In this document: positions 1 to 5,668 of the stretch, piece by piece
Position numbering within the stretch: position 1 is the stretch's first letter
How the letters are laid out: every line of letters begins with the position of its first letter
Assembly (NCBI GenBank): GCA_016929985.1
Contig: JAFGIH010000636.1
Coordinates: forward strand, 1-5,687
DNA from: Thermoleophilia bacterium
Lineage (GTDB): Bacteria; Actinomycetota; Thermoleophilia; RBG-16-64-13
Direction of reading: 5' to 3'
Length of the DNA: 5,687 nt
Notes under the pieces: generated by a model
Told to the model about the DNA's origin: nothing
Databases searched by the model: none
The model's input: the letters and a program-made list of their open reading frames with translations, nothing else
Position numbers and translations under genes: made by a program

Positions 1-283
1 GTTGAAAGCCTACGACCACGAGCTTGTAGACAAGAGCGCGCGGAGCATCGTCGAGACGGCTGAGCGCACCGGCGCGACTGTCTCGGGACCGGTGCCGCTG
101 CCGACGGAGAAGAACGTCTACTGCGTGATCCGTAGCCCGTTCAAGGACAAAGACTCGCGCGAGCATTTCGAGATCAGGACTCACAAGCGTCTGATCGACA
201 TCCATCAGCCCACCCCCAAGACGGTGGACTCGCTGATGCGCATGGATCTGCCCGCGGGCGTGGACATAGAGATCAAACTGTGA
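1..283 (+). CDS. rpsJ: 30S ribosomal protein S10 (NusE), 5' truncated by window edge
   Basis: S10 sits in the 30S head and, as NusE, pairs with NusB in transcription antitermination. The first full codon is at base 2; 93 codons plus a TGA stop at 281-283 are visible. The TTG at 2-4 is very probably an internal leucine, not a start: family members carry about nine more residues (ending in an RIR-like strand) before the LKAYDHE segment seen here, and base 1 would be the last base of the preceding codon. Recognisable S10 segments are [18 protein letters not shown], the loop sequence RTHKRLIDI, and the C-terminal [11 protein letters not shown]. The end matches the family without a tail. The stop overlaps the rplC ATG by one base (TGATG), suggesting translational coupling. 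The [14 protein letters not shown] and KDSREHFE wording resembles actinobacterial S10. Any leader or promoter of the operon lies outside the window. Confidence 0.97.
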   Translation, partial: LKAYDHELVDKSARSIVETAERTGATVSGPVPLPTEKNVYCVIRSPFKDKDSREHFEIRTHKRLIDIHQPTPKTVDSLMRMDLPAGVDIEIKL

Positions 284-891
284 TGAAGACGCTGCTAGGC
301 ACAAAGCTGGGTATGACCCAGTTCTTCAACGAAGACGGCACAGTCGTCCGTTGTACAGTGATCCAGGCTGGTCCCTGCCTGGTCACCCAGAAGAAGACGA
401 TCGAGACCGATGGCTACGCCGCCACGCAGATCGCCTTCGGCGATGTCAAGCCCAAGAGGCTGAACAAGCCCTTGCTTGGACATCTCAAGAAGGCTGGCGT
501 GTCCCCCAAGCGTCACCTCATCGAGGTGCGGGGAGACGACGCGCTGTCATTGGGCGAGTCGGTCACCGTCGACGTTTTCAACCCCGGCGACAAGGTCAAA
601 GTGACCGGTGTCACCAAGGGTAAGGGCTTCCAGGGCGTTATCAAGCGGCACGGGTTCGCCGGCGGCCCCGGCTATCACGGTGCTCACTTCCACCGCGCCC
701 CTGGTTCCATCGGTTCTTCGGCCGACCCCTCCCGGGTGTATCCGGGAACTCGGCTGCCGGGCCAGATGGGCAATGTGCGTGCAACGCAGCTGGGTCTTAC
801 CGTGGTCAAGACCGACCCGGATAAGAACCTGGTGCTGGTGAAAGGCGCGATCCCGGGGAGCAAGGGCTCCCTGGTCGTGATCAGAGGTTAG
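283..891 (+). CDS. rplC: 50S ribosomal protein L3
   Basis: L3 is an early-assembly 23S rRNA binder whose long internal extension reaches the peptidyl-transferase centre. With ATG 283 the protein has 202 residues, close to the usual 205-210. Visible are the N-terminal LLGTKLGMTQFF (residues 4-15), the strand KGKGFQGVIKRHGFAGG (112-128), and the extension GSIGSSADPSRV to GQMGN (141-164), followed by the C-terminal KNLVLVKGAIPG barrel strand. The position of the PrmB-methylated glutamine of E. coli (GSIGQ) is serine here, as in many non-proteobacterial L3 proteins, so methylation there is not expected. GTG at 280 is also in frame and would add one residue; ATG 283 is preferred because it gives the MKxxLG start seen in relatives and a TGATG overlap with rpsJ. 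The ribosome-binding site is weak, so coupling to rpsJ is likely. It is followed by rplD after 4 nt. Confidence 0.97.
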   Translation: MKTLLGTKLGMTQFFNEDGTVVRCTVIQAGPCLVTQKKTIETDGYAATQIAFGDVKPKRLNKPLLGHLKKAGVSPKRHLIEVRGDDALSLGESVTVDVFNPGDKVKVTGVTKGKGFQGVIKRHGFAGGPGYHGAHFHRAPGSIGSSADPSRVYPGTRLPGQMGNVRATQLGLTVVKTDPDKNLVLVKGAIPGSKGSLVVIRG

Positions 892-895
892 GCCT

Positions 896-1549
896 ATGCC
901 ATCCATCGACAGAATCGACGAAAAGGGCGCCGTGGTCGGTCAGCACGAGCTGGCGGGCGCGCTCTTGACCGACCAGATCAACGTCGGTCTCCTCCATCAG
1001 GTGGTGACGGCCGAGCTGGCCGGGCATCGCCAGGGCACCGCAGCCGCCAAGAGCAGAGGCGAGGTGGCCGGCACGACCGCGAAGCAGTGGCGCCAGAAGG
1101 GTACCGGCCGGGCCCGCGTGGGCTCCGGCAAGGTGTCGCACTTCACCGGCGGCGGCGTGGCGTTTCCTCCCATCCCTCGCAGCTATGCGGTCAAGGTCAA
1201 CAAGAAGGTCAGGGTCGCGGCGTTCCGCATGGCCCTGTCCGACCTCGTGGCGGGCGGCACCGTGCGCGTGCTATCCGGCGCCACCTTCGACGAACCGTCG
1301 GCCAAACGGGCGGCGGGCATCCTCAGCAAGGCTGAACTCGAGAAGCCCCTGCTCGTCCTCGTGGGCGCCGAGGAGGTAGCGGCCGAGAAGAGCTTCCGCA
1401 ACCTGGCCGGTACCCGGGTGCTGACCATCGGCGAAGCCGAGGTGCAGGACTACGTGTGGGCCAAGAGTCTGCTCTTCACCGAATCGGCCGTTTCCTTCTT
1501 AGAAGGCGGACTTGCTGAGGCTGGGGTCACTGAAGGCGGTGAGTCGTAG
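896..1549 (+). CDS. rplD: 50S ribosomal protein L4
   Basis: L4 binds 23S rRNA early and sends a long loop into the exit tunnel, where with L22 it forms the constriction. In gammaproteobacteria it also represses its own operon through the S10 leader; that leader is not in this window. The 217-residue protein shows the N-terminal globular part, the signature RQGTAAAKSRGEVAG (45-59), the tunnel loop WRQKGTGRAR (65-74), where K68 aligns with E. coli Lys63 (site of an erythromycin-resistance mutation), and a VNKKVRVAAFRMALS helix (101-115). The segment after the loop, GKVSHFTGGG (78-87), departs from the usual form with a Pro and a Trp (SPxW). AGAGGT at 883-888 is a good ribosome-binding site 7 nt before ATG 896. 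Its TAG stop shares one base with the rplW GTG start. Confidence 0.96.
   Translation: MPSIDRIDEKGAVVGQHELAGALLTDQINVGLLHQVVTAELAGHRQGTAAAKSRGEVAGTTAKQWRQKGTGRARVGSGKVSHFTGGGVAFPPIPRSYAVKVNKKVRVAAFRMALSDLVAGGTVRVLSGATFDEPSAKRAAGILSKAELEKPLLVLVGAEEVAAEKSFRNLAGTRVLTIGEAEVQDYVWAKSLLFTESAVSFLEGGLAEAGVTEGGES
1533..1542 (+). promoter_or_regulatory. Ribosome-binding site supporting the rplW GTG start
   Basis: AAGGCGGTGA differs at one base from the full anti-16S complement AAGGAGGTGA and ends 6 nt before GTG 1549. It lies within the last codons of rplD and supports the non-ATG start. Confidence 0.75.
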
Positions 1550-1833
1550 TGGAGGCACGTGAAGTCATCATCCGCCCGATCATCTCCGAGAAGAGCTACC
1601 GGGCTATCGACACCAACCGGTACTCGTTCGAAGTTAACTACCGGGCGACCAAACCCCACATCCGCGCAGCTGTGGAGGAGATCTTCAACGTGAAGGTCAT
1701 CGGCGTACAGACCATCAACGTGAAGCCGAAACCCAAGCGCAGAGGCGCCCACGCGGGCGTCAGCAAGCGGTGGAAAAAGGCTGTGGTCGAGCTCGCTCCG
1801 GGCAACCGGATCGAGTTCTTCGGCGCGACCTAG
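1549..1833 (+). CDS. rplW: 50S ribosomal protein L23
   Basis: L23 lies at the rim of the polypeptide exit tunnel and is the docking site for trigger factor and the signal recognition particle. The product has 94 residues, normal for the family. The N-terminal IIRPIISEKSY (7-17) contains Glu14, aligning with E. coli Glu18, the trigger-factor contact. A central RNA-binding segment KPKPKRRG (59-66) forms the basic loop and is followed by the C-terminal strand pair beginning WKKAVVEL. The start is GTG 1549, overlapping the rplD TAG as TAGTG. It is supported by AAGGCGGTGA at 1533-1542, one mismatch from the full anti-16S complement, 6 nt upstream. The protein lies in the same reading frame as rplB, from which it is separated by 24 nt containing a second in-frame TAG (1849-1851). 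Confidence 0.97.
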   Translation: MEAREVIIRPIISEKSYRAIDTNRYSFEVNYRATKPHIRAAVEEIFNVKVIGVQTINVKPKPKRRGAHAGVSKRWKKAVVELAPGNRIEFFGAT

Positions 1834-1857
1834 AAGAAGGGAAGCGGTTAGAGAAAC

Positions 1858-2691
1858 ATGGCAATCAAGAGTTACAAACCGACGTCTCCCGGACGCAGGT
1901 TCGCGACCACGCCTGCCTTCGACGAAATCACGAAGACAGAGCCGGAGAAGGCGCTCACCGTTCCGGTGAAGCGCAAGGGCGGCCGCAACAACTACGGCCG
2001 CATCACAACCCGGCATCAGGGCGGCGGGCATAAGCGCCTGTACCGGATCATCGACTTCAAGCGCGACAAAGACGGCGTGCCCGGCAAAGTCACGGCCATC
2101 GAGTACGACCCCAACCGCAGCTGTCGCATCGCGTTGGTGGTCTACGCTGACGGCGACAAGCGCTACATCCTGGCTCCCAACAAGCTGGGCGTGGGCGCGC
2201 AGATCGAAGCCGGTCCCGGGGCCGACATCCGGGTGGGTTGCGCGTTGCCGATGCGGAACATCCCGGTCGGTACCGTGGTGCACAACATCGAGTTGACCAA
2301 GGGCAAGGGCGGGCAGATCGCGCGCTCGGCCGGCACCTCGGCGCAGATCATGGCCAAGGAAGGCGACTACGCCATCCTACGTCTGCCCTCGGGCGAGATG
2401 CGCATGATCCGTCAGGAGTGCAGGGCTACCGTGGGCGAGATCGGCAACGCCGAGCACGAGAACCTGGTCACCGGCAAGGCGGGTCGCAAGCGCTGGATGG
2501 GCGTCAGGCCCGGTGTGCGCGGCACCACCATGAACCCGGTCGACCATCCGCACGGAGGCGGCGAGGGTTCGACGCCTCCGGGACGTAACCCGGTGACGCC
2601 ATGGGGCGTCCCCACTCTGGGTCACAAGACCCGCAGCAAGAAGAACCCTTCGAACAAGTACATCGTAAGACGCGCTGGGAAAGGGAGGTAA
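1858..2691 (+). CDS. rplB: 50S ribosomal protein L2
   Basis: L2 is a primary 23S rRNA binder needed for subunit association and peptidyl-transferase activity. The protein has 277 residues (E. coli 273). Order of parts: basic N-terminal tail (1-55, including [20 protein letters not shown] at 41-60), OB-fold strands (roughly 60-125), SH3-like domain (roughly 126-200), and a C-terminal rRNA-binding extension. DHPHGGGEG at 229-237 holds H230, aligning with E. coli His229, which is important for function. After GEG the usual arginine is serine (STPPGRNP), then the canonical VTPWG follows. ATG 1858 is fixed by the family-standard [14 protein letters not shown] start and an in-frame stop 6 nt upstream. 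The ribosome-binding site is weak: the best purine run, AAGGGA at 1837-1842, is about 15 nt away. The gene ends with tandem in-frame stops, TAA 2689 then TAG 2692. Confidence 0.98.
   Translation: MAIKSYKPTSPGRRFATTPAFDEITKTEPEKALTVPVKRKGGRNNYGRITTRHQGGGHKRLYRIIDFKRDKDGVPGKVTAIEYDPNRSCRIALVVYADGDKRYILAPNKLGVGAQIEAGPGADIRVGCALPMRNIPVGTVVHNIELTKGKGGQIARSAGTSAQIMAKEGDYAILRLPSGEMRMIRQECRATVGEIGNAEHENLVTGKAGRKRWMGVRPGVRGTTMNPVDHPHGGGEGSTPPGRNPVTPWGVPTLGHKTRSKKNPSNKYIVRRAGKGR
2681..2689 (+). promoter_or_regulatory. Ribosome-binding site supporting the rpsS GTG start
   Basis: AAGGGAGGT is one of the strongest Shine-Dalgarno matches in the window. It overlaps the last codons of rplB and reaches the first base of its TAA stop, 11 nt before GTG 2701. 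Ribosomes finishing rplB would clear the site only at termination, which would couple L2 and S19 synthesis (inference). Confidence 0.75.
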
Positions 2692-2700
2692 TAGAACATC

Positions 2701-2985
2701 GTGGCACGTTCAAGCAAAAAAGCTCCCTTCGTCGAAGCACGGCTTATGCAGCGCGTGGAGACCATGAACGAGACGGGTGAGAAGCGCATGCTGAAGACCT
2801 GGTCTCGGGCGTCCACTATCTACCCGGAGATGATCGGGCACACCATCGCGGTGCACGACGGCCGCAAGCATGTGCCCATCTACGTCACCGAGAGTATGGT
2901 GGGCCACAGGCTGGGTGAGTTCGCGCTGACCCGCACCTTCCGCGGTCACGGCGGCAACAAAGAGCGCCGCATGAAGAGGAAGTGA
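2701..2985 (+). CDS. rpsS: 30S ribosomal protein S19
   Basis: S19 is in the 30S head, near the A-site finger, and partners S13. The 94-residue product shows the family landmarks [16 protein letters not shown] (31-46), the basic strand [18 protein letters not shown] (52-69) and the C-terminal [15 protein letters not shown] (71-85), ending in a basic tail. Two near-invariant segments are altered: the N-terminal KKGPF is KKAPF (6-10), and FAPTRTFRGH reads [10 protein letters not shown]. Both changes are clear in the DNA, with no frameshift, so the gene looks intact. The start is GTG 2701, with AAGGGAGGT at 2681-2689 upstream and an in-frame stop at 2692-2694 that rules out an earlier start. It lies in the same frame as rplB and 9 nt beyond it. 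Confidence 0.96.
   Translation: MARSSKKAPFVEARLMQRVETMNETGEKRMLKTWSRASTIYPEMIGHTIAVHDGRKHVPIYVTESMVGHRLGEFALTRTFRGHGGNKERRMKRK
2975..2980 (+). promoter_or_regulatory. Ribosome-binding site that decides the rplV start
   Basis: AGAGGA lies 10 nt before ATG 2991 and only 1 nt before the alternative GTG 2982. The spacing favours the ATG and a 112-residue L22. Confidence 0.65.
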
Positions 2986-2990
2986 CGGGG

Positions 2991-3329
2991 ATGGTCAACG
3001 CAACAGCCAAATACGTGCGGATCTCTCCGCGCAAAGCCGGCGACATAGCCCAGCTCATCAGGGGCAAGAAGGTCTCCGAAGCGAAGGCCATCCTGTCTCT
3101 CAGCCCGAGAGTGGCGGCCAAGCTGGTAGGCAAGGTCCTCGATTCCGCGGTGGCCAATGCAGAGAACAATCACGACCTCGACGCCGACGACCTCTACGTG
3201 GTCCAGGCGTATGTGAACGGTGGTCCTACCCTCAAGCGGTTTCGTCCGCGAGCGATGGGCCGGGCCTCCCGTATCCGTAAGAGGACGAGCCATATCACCG
3301 TGAGCGTCGACGAGAAAAAGGAGTCGTAG
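2991..3329 (+). CDS. rplV: 50S ribosomal protein L22
   Basis: L22 contacts all six 23S domains. Its beta hairpin lines the exit tunnel opposite L4 and takes part in macrolide sensitivity and peptide-induced stalling. From ATG 2991 the protein has 112 residues, the family's usual size. It shows the N-terminal [20 protein letters not shown] (6-25), the helix [13 protein letters not shown] (52-64), and the hairpin [19 protein letters not shown] (77-95), closing with RKRTSHITV. An in-frame GTG at 2982 would add three residues (MTG) and overlap the rpsS stop as GTGA. ATG 2991 is preferred because AGAGGA at 2975-2980 lies 10 nt before it but only 1 nt before the GTG. The single TAG stop is followed in frame by one codon (CAG) and then the rpsC GTG. 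Confidence 0.96.
   Translation: MVNATAKYVRISPRKAGDIAQLIRGKKVSEAKAILSLSPRVAAKLVGKVLDSAVANAENNHDLDADDLYVVQAYVNGGPTLKRFRPRAMGRASRIRKRTSHITVSVDEKKES
3318..3323 (+). promoter_or_regulatory. Ribosome-binding site supporting the rpsC GTG start
   Basis: AAGGAG, within the last sense codons of rplV, sits 9 nt upstream of GTG 3333 and supports that start. Confidence 0.75.
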
Positions 3330-3332
3330 CAG

Positions 3333-4007
3333 GTGGGTCAGAAAGTTCATCCCGGTGGCATGCGGCTCGGCATCATCCATGATTGGAAGGCCCACTGGTA
3401 CACCGAACGGCAGTTCGCGGGTTTTCTTCATGAAGACTTGGCCATCCGCAAGCACATCCACACGAAGATGGGGCATGCCGGTCTCTCCGCCATCATCATC
3501 CGCAAGGATACGAACAAGCTGGTGGTCGACATCCATACCGCGCGGCCCGGCATCGTCATCGGCAAATCGGGCTCCGAAGTGGATGCACTGCGGCGCGATC
3601 TCCACGACATGACCGGCAAGACCGTTCATGTGAACATCGTCGAGATCAAGCGGCCCGAACTCGACGCCACACTGGTGGCGCAGTCGATCGCCGAGCAACT
3701 CGCCAACCGCGTGAGCTTCCGCCGCGCGATGAAGCGGGCTATCACCTCGGCCATGCGCTCGGGCGCCGTGGGCATCAAGGTCAAGTCCGGCGGCCGCTTG
3801 GGCGGAGCCGAGATGGCGCGCATCGAGGGCTATAGCGAGGGGCGGGTGCCCCTACACACTCTCCGGGCCGACATCGACTATGGTTTCTGCGAAGCCGATA
3901 CGACGTTCGGCAAGATCGGCGTGAAAGTGTGGATCAACAAGGGCGAGATCATGCCCGAGGGTTTCGATCTGGGGACTCGGGGGCAGACGGACGCCCGCGT
4001 AGGGTGA
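3333..4007 (+). CDS. rpsC: 30S ribosomal protein S3
   Basis: S3 forms the solvent side of the mRNA entry tunnel with S4 and S5 and contributes to mRNA unwinding. The 224-residue product begins [13 protein letters not shown], the family start (usually GIRLGI). It has a type-II KH domain with the GxxG loop GKSG (77-80) inside [19 protein letters not shown] (72-90). The conserved basic helix FRRAMKRAI (129-137) holds the residues matching E. coli Arg131, Arg132 and Lys135, implicated in helicase activity. The C-terminal domain shows [27 protein letters not shown] and [10 protein letters not shown]. The tail after GE is short, without the lysine-rich extension of E. coli. The start is GTG 3333, with AAGGAG at 3318-3323 nine nt upstream, inside the end of rplV. 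Confidence 0.98.
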   Translation: MGQKVHPGGMRLGIIHDWKAHWYTERQFAGFLHEDLAIRKHIHTKMGHAGLSAIIIRKDTNKLVVDIHTARPGIVIGKSGSEVDALRRDLHDMTGKTVHVNIVEIKRPELDATLVAQSIAEQLANRVSFRRAMKRAITSAMRSGAVGIKVKSGGRLGGAEMARIEGYSEGRVPLHTLRADIDYGFCEADTTFGKIGVKVWINKGEIMPEGFDLGTRGQTDARVG

Positions 4008-4046
4008 CGGTCGTCGGTCTTTAGTCTGATGGAACGAGGATAAGAG

Positions 4047-4472
4047 ATGCTATTACCAAAACGGGTCAAACACCGCAAACAGCATCGCGGCCGTATGGCT
4101 GGCAAGGCCAAAGGTCAGACGACCGTTCACTTCGGTGAATACGGCCTGCAGGCGATGGAGCCGGGCTGGGTCACCAGCCGGCAGATAGAAGCTGCTCGTA
4201 TCGCCATGACCCGGAAGATCAAGAGGGGCGGGAAGGTGTGGATCAACGTCTTCCCCGACAAACCCATCACGAAGAAGCCGGCCGAGACCCGTATGGGTTC
4301 CGGCAAGGGTTCACCGGATCAGTGGGTCGCCGTGATCAAGCCGGGCCGGGTCATGTTCGAGCTGGCGGGGGTCTCTGAGGAATTGGCCAAGGAAGCCATC
4401 CGCGTGGCGTCGCACAAACTTCCTGTCAAGTGCAGGTTCGCGACCAGGGAGGACGGGGGCATTGAAAGCTAA
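4047..4472 (+). CDS. rplP: 50S ribosomal protein L16
   Basis: L16 joins late in 50S assembly, organises the A-site tRNA binding region and reaches toward the peptidyl-transferase centre. The product has 141 residues (E. coli 136). Landmarks are the N-terminal [15 protein letters not shown] (2-16), [14 protein letters not shown] (43-56), and the loop [20 protein letters not shown] (69-88). R82 of that loop aligns with E. coli Arg81, which is hydroxylated in some proteobacteria; nothing here shows whether that happens in this organism. ATG 4047 is preceded by GAGGAT at 4036-4041, 5 nt away. The 39-nt spacer before it is the longest in the window. The last 11 nt of the gene overlap rpmC, whose binding site lies inside the rplP coding sequence. 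Confidence 0.97.
   Translation: MLLPKRVKHRKQHRGRMAGKAKGQTTVHFGEYGLQAMEPGWVTSRQIEAARIAMTRKIKRGGKVWINVFPDKPITKKPAETRMGSGKGSPDQWVAVIKPGRVMFELAGVSEELAKEAIRVASHKLPVKCRFATREDGGIES
4446..4453 (+). promoter_or_regulatory. Ribosome-binding site supporting the rpmC TTG start
   Basis: AGGGAGGA inside the rplP coding sequence lies 8 nt before TTG 4462. A strong site is what one would expect for the rarest of the three start codons, and it supports the 11-nt overlap of rpmC with rplP. Confidence 0.75.
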
Positions 4473-4662
4473 GGACATATTCGAGCTCGCCGACGAGGAG
4501 CTGGCCCAGCGTCTGAAGCAGTCGCGTGAAGAGCTCTTCAATCTGCGGTTCCAACACGCGGCCGGCCAGCTGGAGAACACCAGCCGTCTCCGCCAAGTGC
4601 GCCAGGACATCGCCAGGATCATGACGGTGCAATCAGCGAGAGAACGGGCGAGGGAAGTCTGA
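4462..4662 (+). CDS. rpmC: 50S ribosomal protein L29
   Basis: L29 is a small two-helix hairpin protein next to L23 at the tunnel exit, part of the platform for nascent-chain factors. The 66-residue product (family usually 60-75) shows the two helices expected: [20 protein letters not shown], then [20 protein letters not shown], ending in the signature [15 protein letters not shown] (42-56). The start is TTG 4462, inside rplP, giving an 11-nt overlap. It is well supported by AGGGAGGA at 4446-4453 eight nt upstream and by the MKAKDI start typical of the family; no ATG or GTG offers a comparable N-terminus. The C-terminal tail SARERAREV is basic and slightly long. The TGA stop overlaps the rpsQ ATG (TGATG). 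Confidence 0.95.
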   Translation: MKAKDIFELADEELAQRLKQSREELFNLRFQHAAGQLENTSRLRQVRQDIARIMTVQSARERAREV

Positions 4663-4925
4663 TGGCCGAGCAGAGAACTACAGCGCAGAGGGAGCGACAG
4701 GGTGTGGTCGTCTCCGACAAGATGGACAAGACGATCGTCGTGCGGGTGAGCGCTGTGAAGCCTCACGCCCAGTACAAGAAGATCATTCGCACGACCGATC
4801 GGTTGAAGGCTCACGACGAGCAGAACGAAGCTCGTATCGGAGACACCGTGCTCGTGCGTGAATGCCGGCCTCTGTCTCGAGACAAGACCTGGCGCCTGAT
4901 CAAGGTGCTTCAACGGGCCGAATAG
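4662..4925 (+). CDS. rpsQ: 30S ribosomal protein S17
   Basis: S17 is an OB-fold primary 16S rRNA binder that helps fold the 5' domain of the 30S subunit. The product has 87 residues (E. coli 84). Landmarks are GVVVSDKMDKTIVVRV (14-29), the loop KPHAQYKKIIRTT (33-45), LKAHDEQNEARIGD (48-61) and the family signature VRECRPLSRDKTWRL (65-79). The first 12 residues are a variable, charged tail. ATG 4662 overlaps the rpmC stop by one base, and GAGGGA at 4650-4655 is a reasonable ribosome-binding site 6 nt upstream. This is the last gene of the classical S10 operon. Here it runs on to rplN after 28 nt without a visible terminator. Confidence 0.97.
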   Translation: MAEQRTTAQRERQGVVVSDKMDKTIVVRVSAVKPHAQYKKIIRTTDRLKAHDEQNEARIGDTVLVRECRPLSRDKTWRLIKVLQRAE

Positions 4926-4953
4926 CCCGGCGGCGGGAGATGGGTGACGAACG

Positions 4954-5322
4954 ATGATACAGGTGGAGACAAGACTCAGGGTCGCCGATAACACCGGCGC
5001 GCGTGAGCTGCTCTGCATCCGCATCAAGGGCGGGTCGCAGCGGCGCTACGCCGGGGTGGGCGACATCATAGTGGGGGCGGTCAAAGAGGCCACCCCGGGC
5101 GGCGCCGTGAAGAAGGGCGACGTGGTGCAGGCCGTGGTGGTCAGGGTCAAGAAGGCCTATGGCCGCAAGGACGGCACCTACATCGGCTTCGATGAGAACG
5201 CCGCCGTGCTTATCGACCGGCAGATGAACCCGCGCGGTACACGTATCTTCGGTCCCGTGGGACGCGAACTGCGCGAGAAGAACTTCGCGAAGATCATCTC
5301 GCTGGCTCCGGAGGTGCTGTGA
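4954..5322 (+). CDS. rplN: 50S ribosomal protein L14
   Basis: L14 is a beta-barrel 23S binder that faces the 30S subunit, forms an intersubunit bridge with 16S rRNA and receives the silencing factor RsfS. At 122 residues it has exactly the usual length. The sequence is highly conserved: [19 protein letters not shown] (1-19), [20 protein letters not shown] (30-49), [12 protein letters not shown] (53-64), FDENAAVLI (79-87), [17 protein letters not shown] (92-108) and the ending [11 protein letters not shown] mild oddity is YIGFD (76-80), where YIRFD is common. It is the first gene of the spc cluster. Upstream purines GGGAG 4935-4939 and GGGTGA 4942-4947 give a moderate binding site; ATG 4954 is fixed by the family N-terminus. 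The TGA stop overlaps rplX. Confidence 0.98.
   Translation: MIQVETRLRVADNTGARELLCIRIKGGSQRRYAGVGDIIVGAVKEATPGGAVKKGDVVQAVVVRVKKAYGRKDGTYIGFDENAAVLIDRQMNPRGTRIFGPVGRELREKNFAKIISLAPEVL
5310..5316 (+). promoter_or_regulatory. Ribosome-binding site that decides the rplX start
   Basis: GGAGGTG within the last codons of rplN (Pro-Glu-Val) lies 5 nt before ATG 5322 and 2 nt before the in-frame GTG 5319, favouring the ATG. Confidence 0.7.
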
Positions 5323-5666
5323 TGGCACGGGTCGCAGCCGAGAGGAAGAAATTCCGCATCAAGAAGGGCGACACCGTCGAGGTCGTCCAGGGTAAGGAGA
5401 ACGGCAAGCGGGGTAAGGTGCTGCACGTTCTGGCCGGCGAAGAGCGGATCGTCGTCGAGCGGGTCAACTTTATAAAGCGGCACATCAGGCCGTCGAAGAA
5501 GCAACCGCAGGGCGGAGTGATCGAGCGCGAGGCCAGCATGCATATCAGCAACGTGAAGCTGGTCTGTCCGAGCTGCAACCAGGCCGTCCGAGTGGGCGTG
5601 CGCATGGACGGGCCGGACAAGATCCGCTACTGCAAGAAGTGCAACGTCCAGGTGGATAAGGGTTAG
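5322..5666 (+). CDS. rplX: 50S ribosomal protein L24, zinc-ribbon form
   Basis: L24 is an assembly initiator that binds the 5' end of 23S rRNA and sits at the tunnel exit. From ATG 5322 it has 114 residues. A KOW-type motif covers about residues 13-41 (IKKGDTVEVVQGKENGKRGKV). VERVNFIKRHIRPS (45-58) and the GGVIEREASMHISNV segment (64-78) are family landmarks. The C-terminus carries CPSC (82-85) and CKKC (104-107), two CxxC knuckles 18 residues apart, matching the four-cysteine form of L24 that probably binds zinc; many L24 proteins lack these. An in-frame GTG at 5319 would add one Met. ATG 5322 is preferred because GGAGGTG at 5310-5316 lies 5 nt before it but only 2 nt before the GTG, and because it gives the TGATG overlap with rplN. 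Confidence 0.96.
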   Translation: MARVAAERKKFRIKKGDTVEVVQGKENGKRGKVLHVLAGEERIVVERVNFIKRHIRPSKKQPQGGVIEREASMHISNVKLVCPSCNQAVRVGVRMDGPDKIRYCKKCNVQVDKG

Positions 5667-5668
5667 CG

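Noticed and set aside
2..4. TTG as the true start of rpsJ
   Set aside because: The family has about nine residues before this leucine, and the window begins here; the gene is cut by the window edge rather than shortened.
1450..2283. 277-codon open frame on the minus strand opposite rplD/rplW/rplB
   Set aside because: It lies antisense to three clear ribosomal-protein genes, shows no recognisable family, and its composition (rich in Asp, Val, Arg and His) is what reverse-strand GC-rich coding DNA gives.
2982..2984. GTG start for rplV overlapping the rpsS stop (GTGA)
   Set aside because: The only binding site is 1 nt away, too close; ATG 2991 has proper spacing and a family-like N-terminus. 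It remains possible.
2946..3698. 250-codon open frame on the minus strand opposite rplV/rpsC
   Set aside because: A shadow of conserved S3 and L22 codons in GC-rich DNA; no motif seen and no support from neighbours.
4926..4937. Intrinsic terminator between rpsQ and rplN
   Set aside because: The inverted repeat is only 4 bp and is followed by GGAGATGGG rather than a T-run.
4311..5027. 238-codon open frame on the minus strand opposite rplP to rplN
   Set aside because: Spans five genes that are certain on the plus strand; no recognisable domain.
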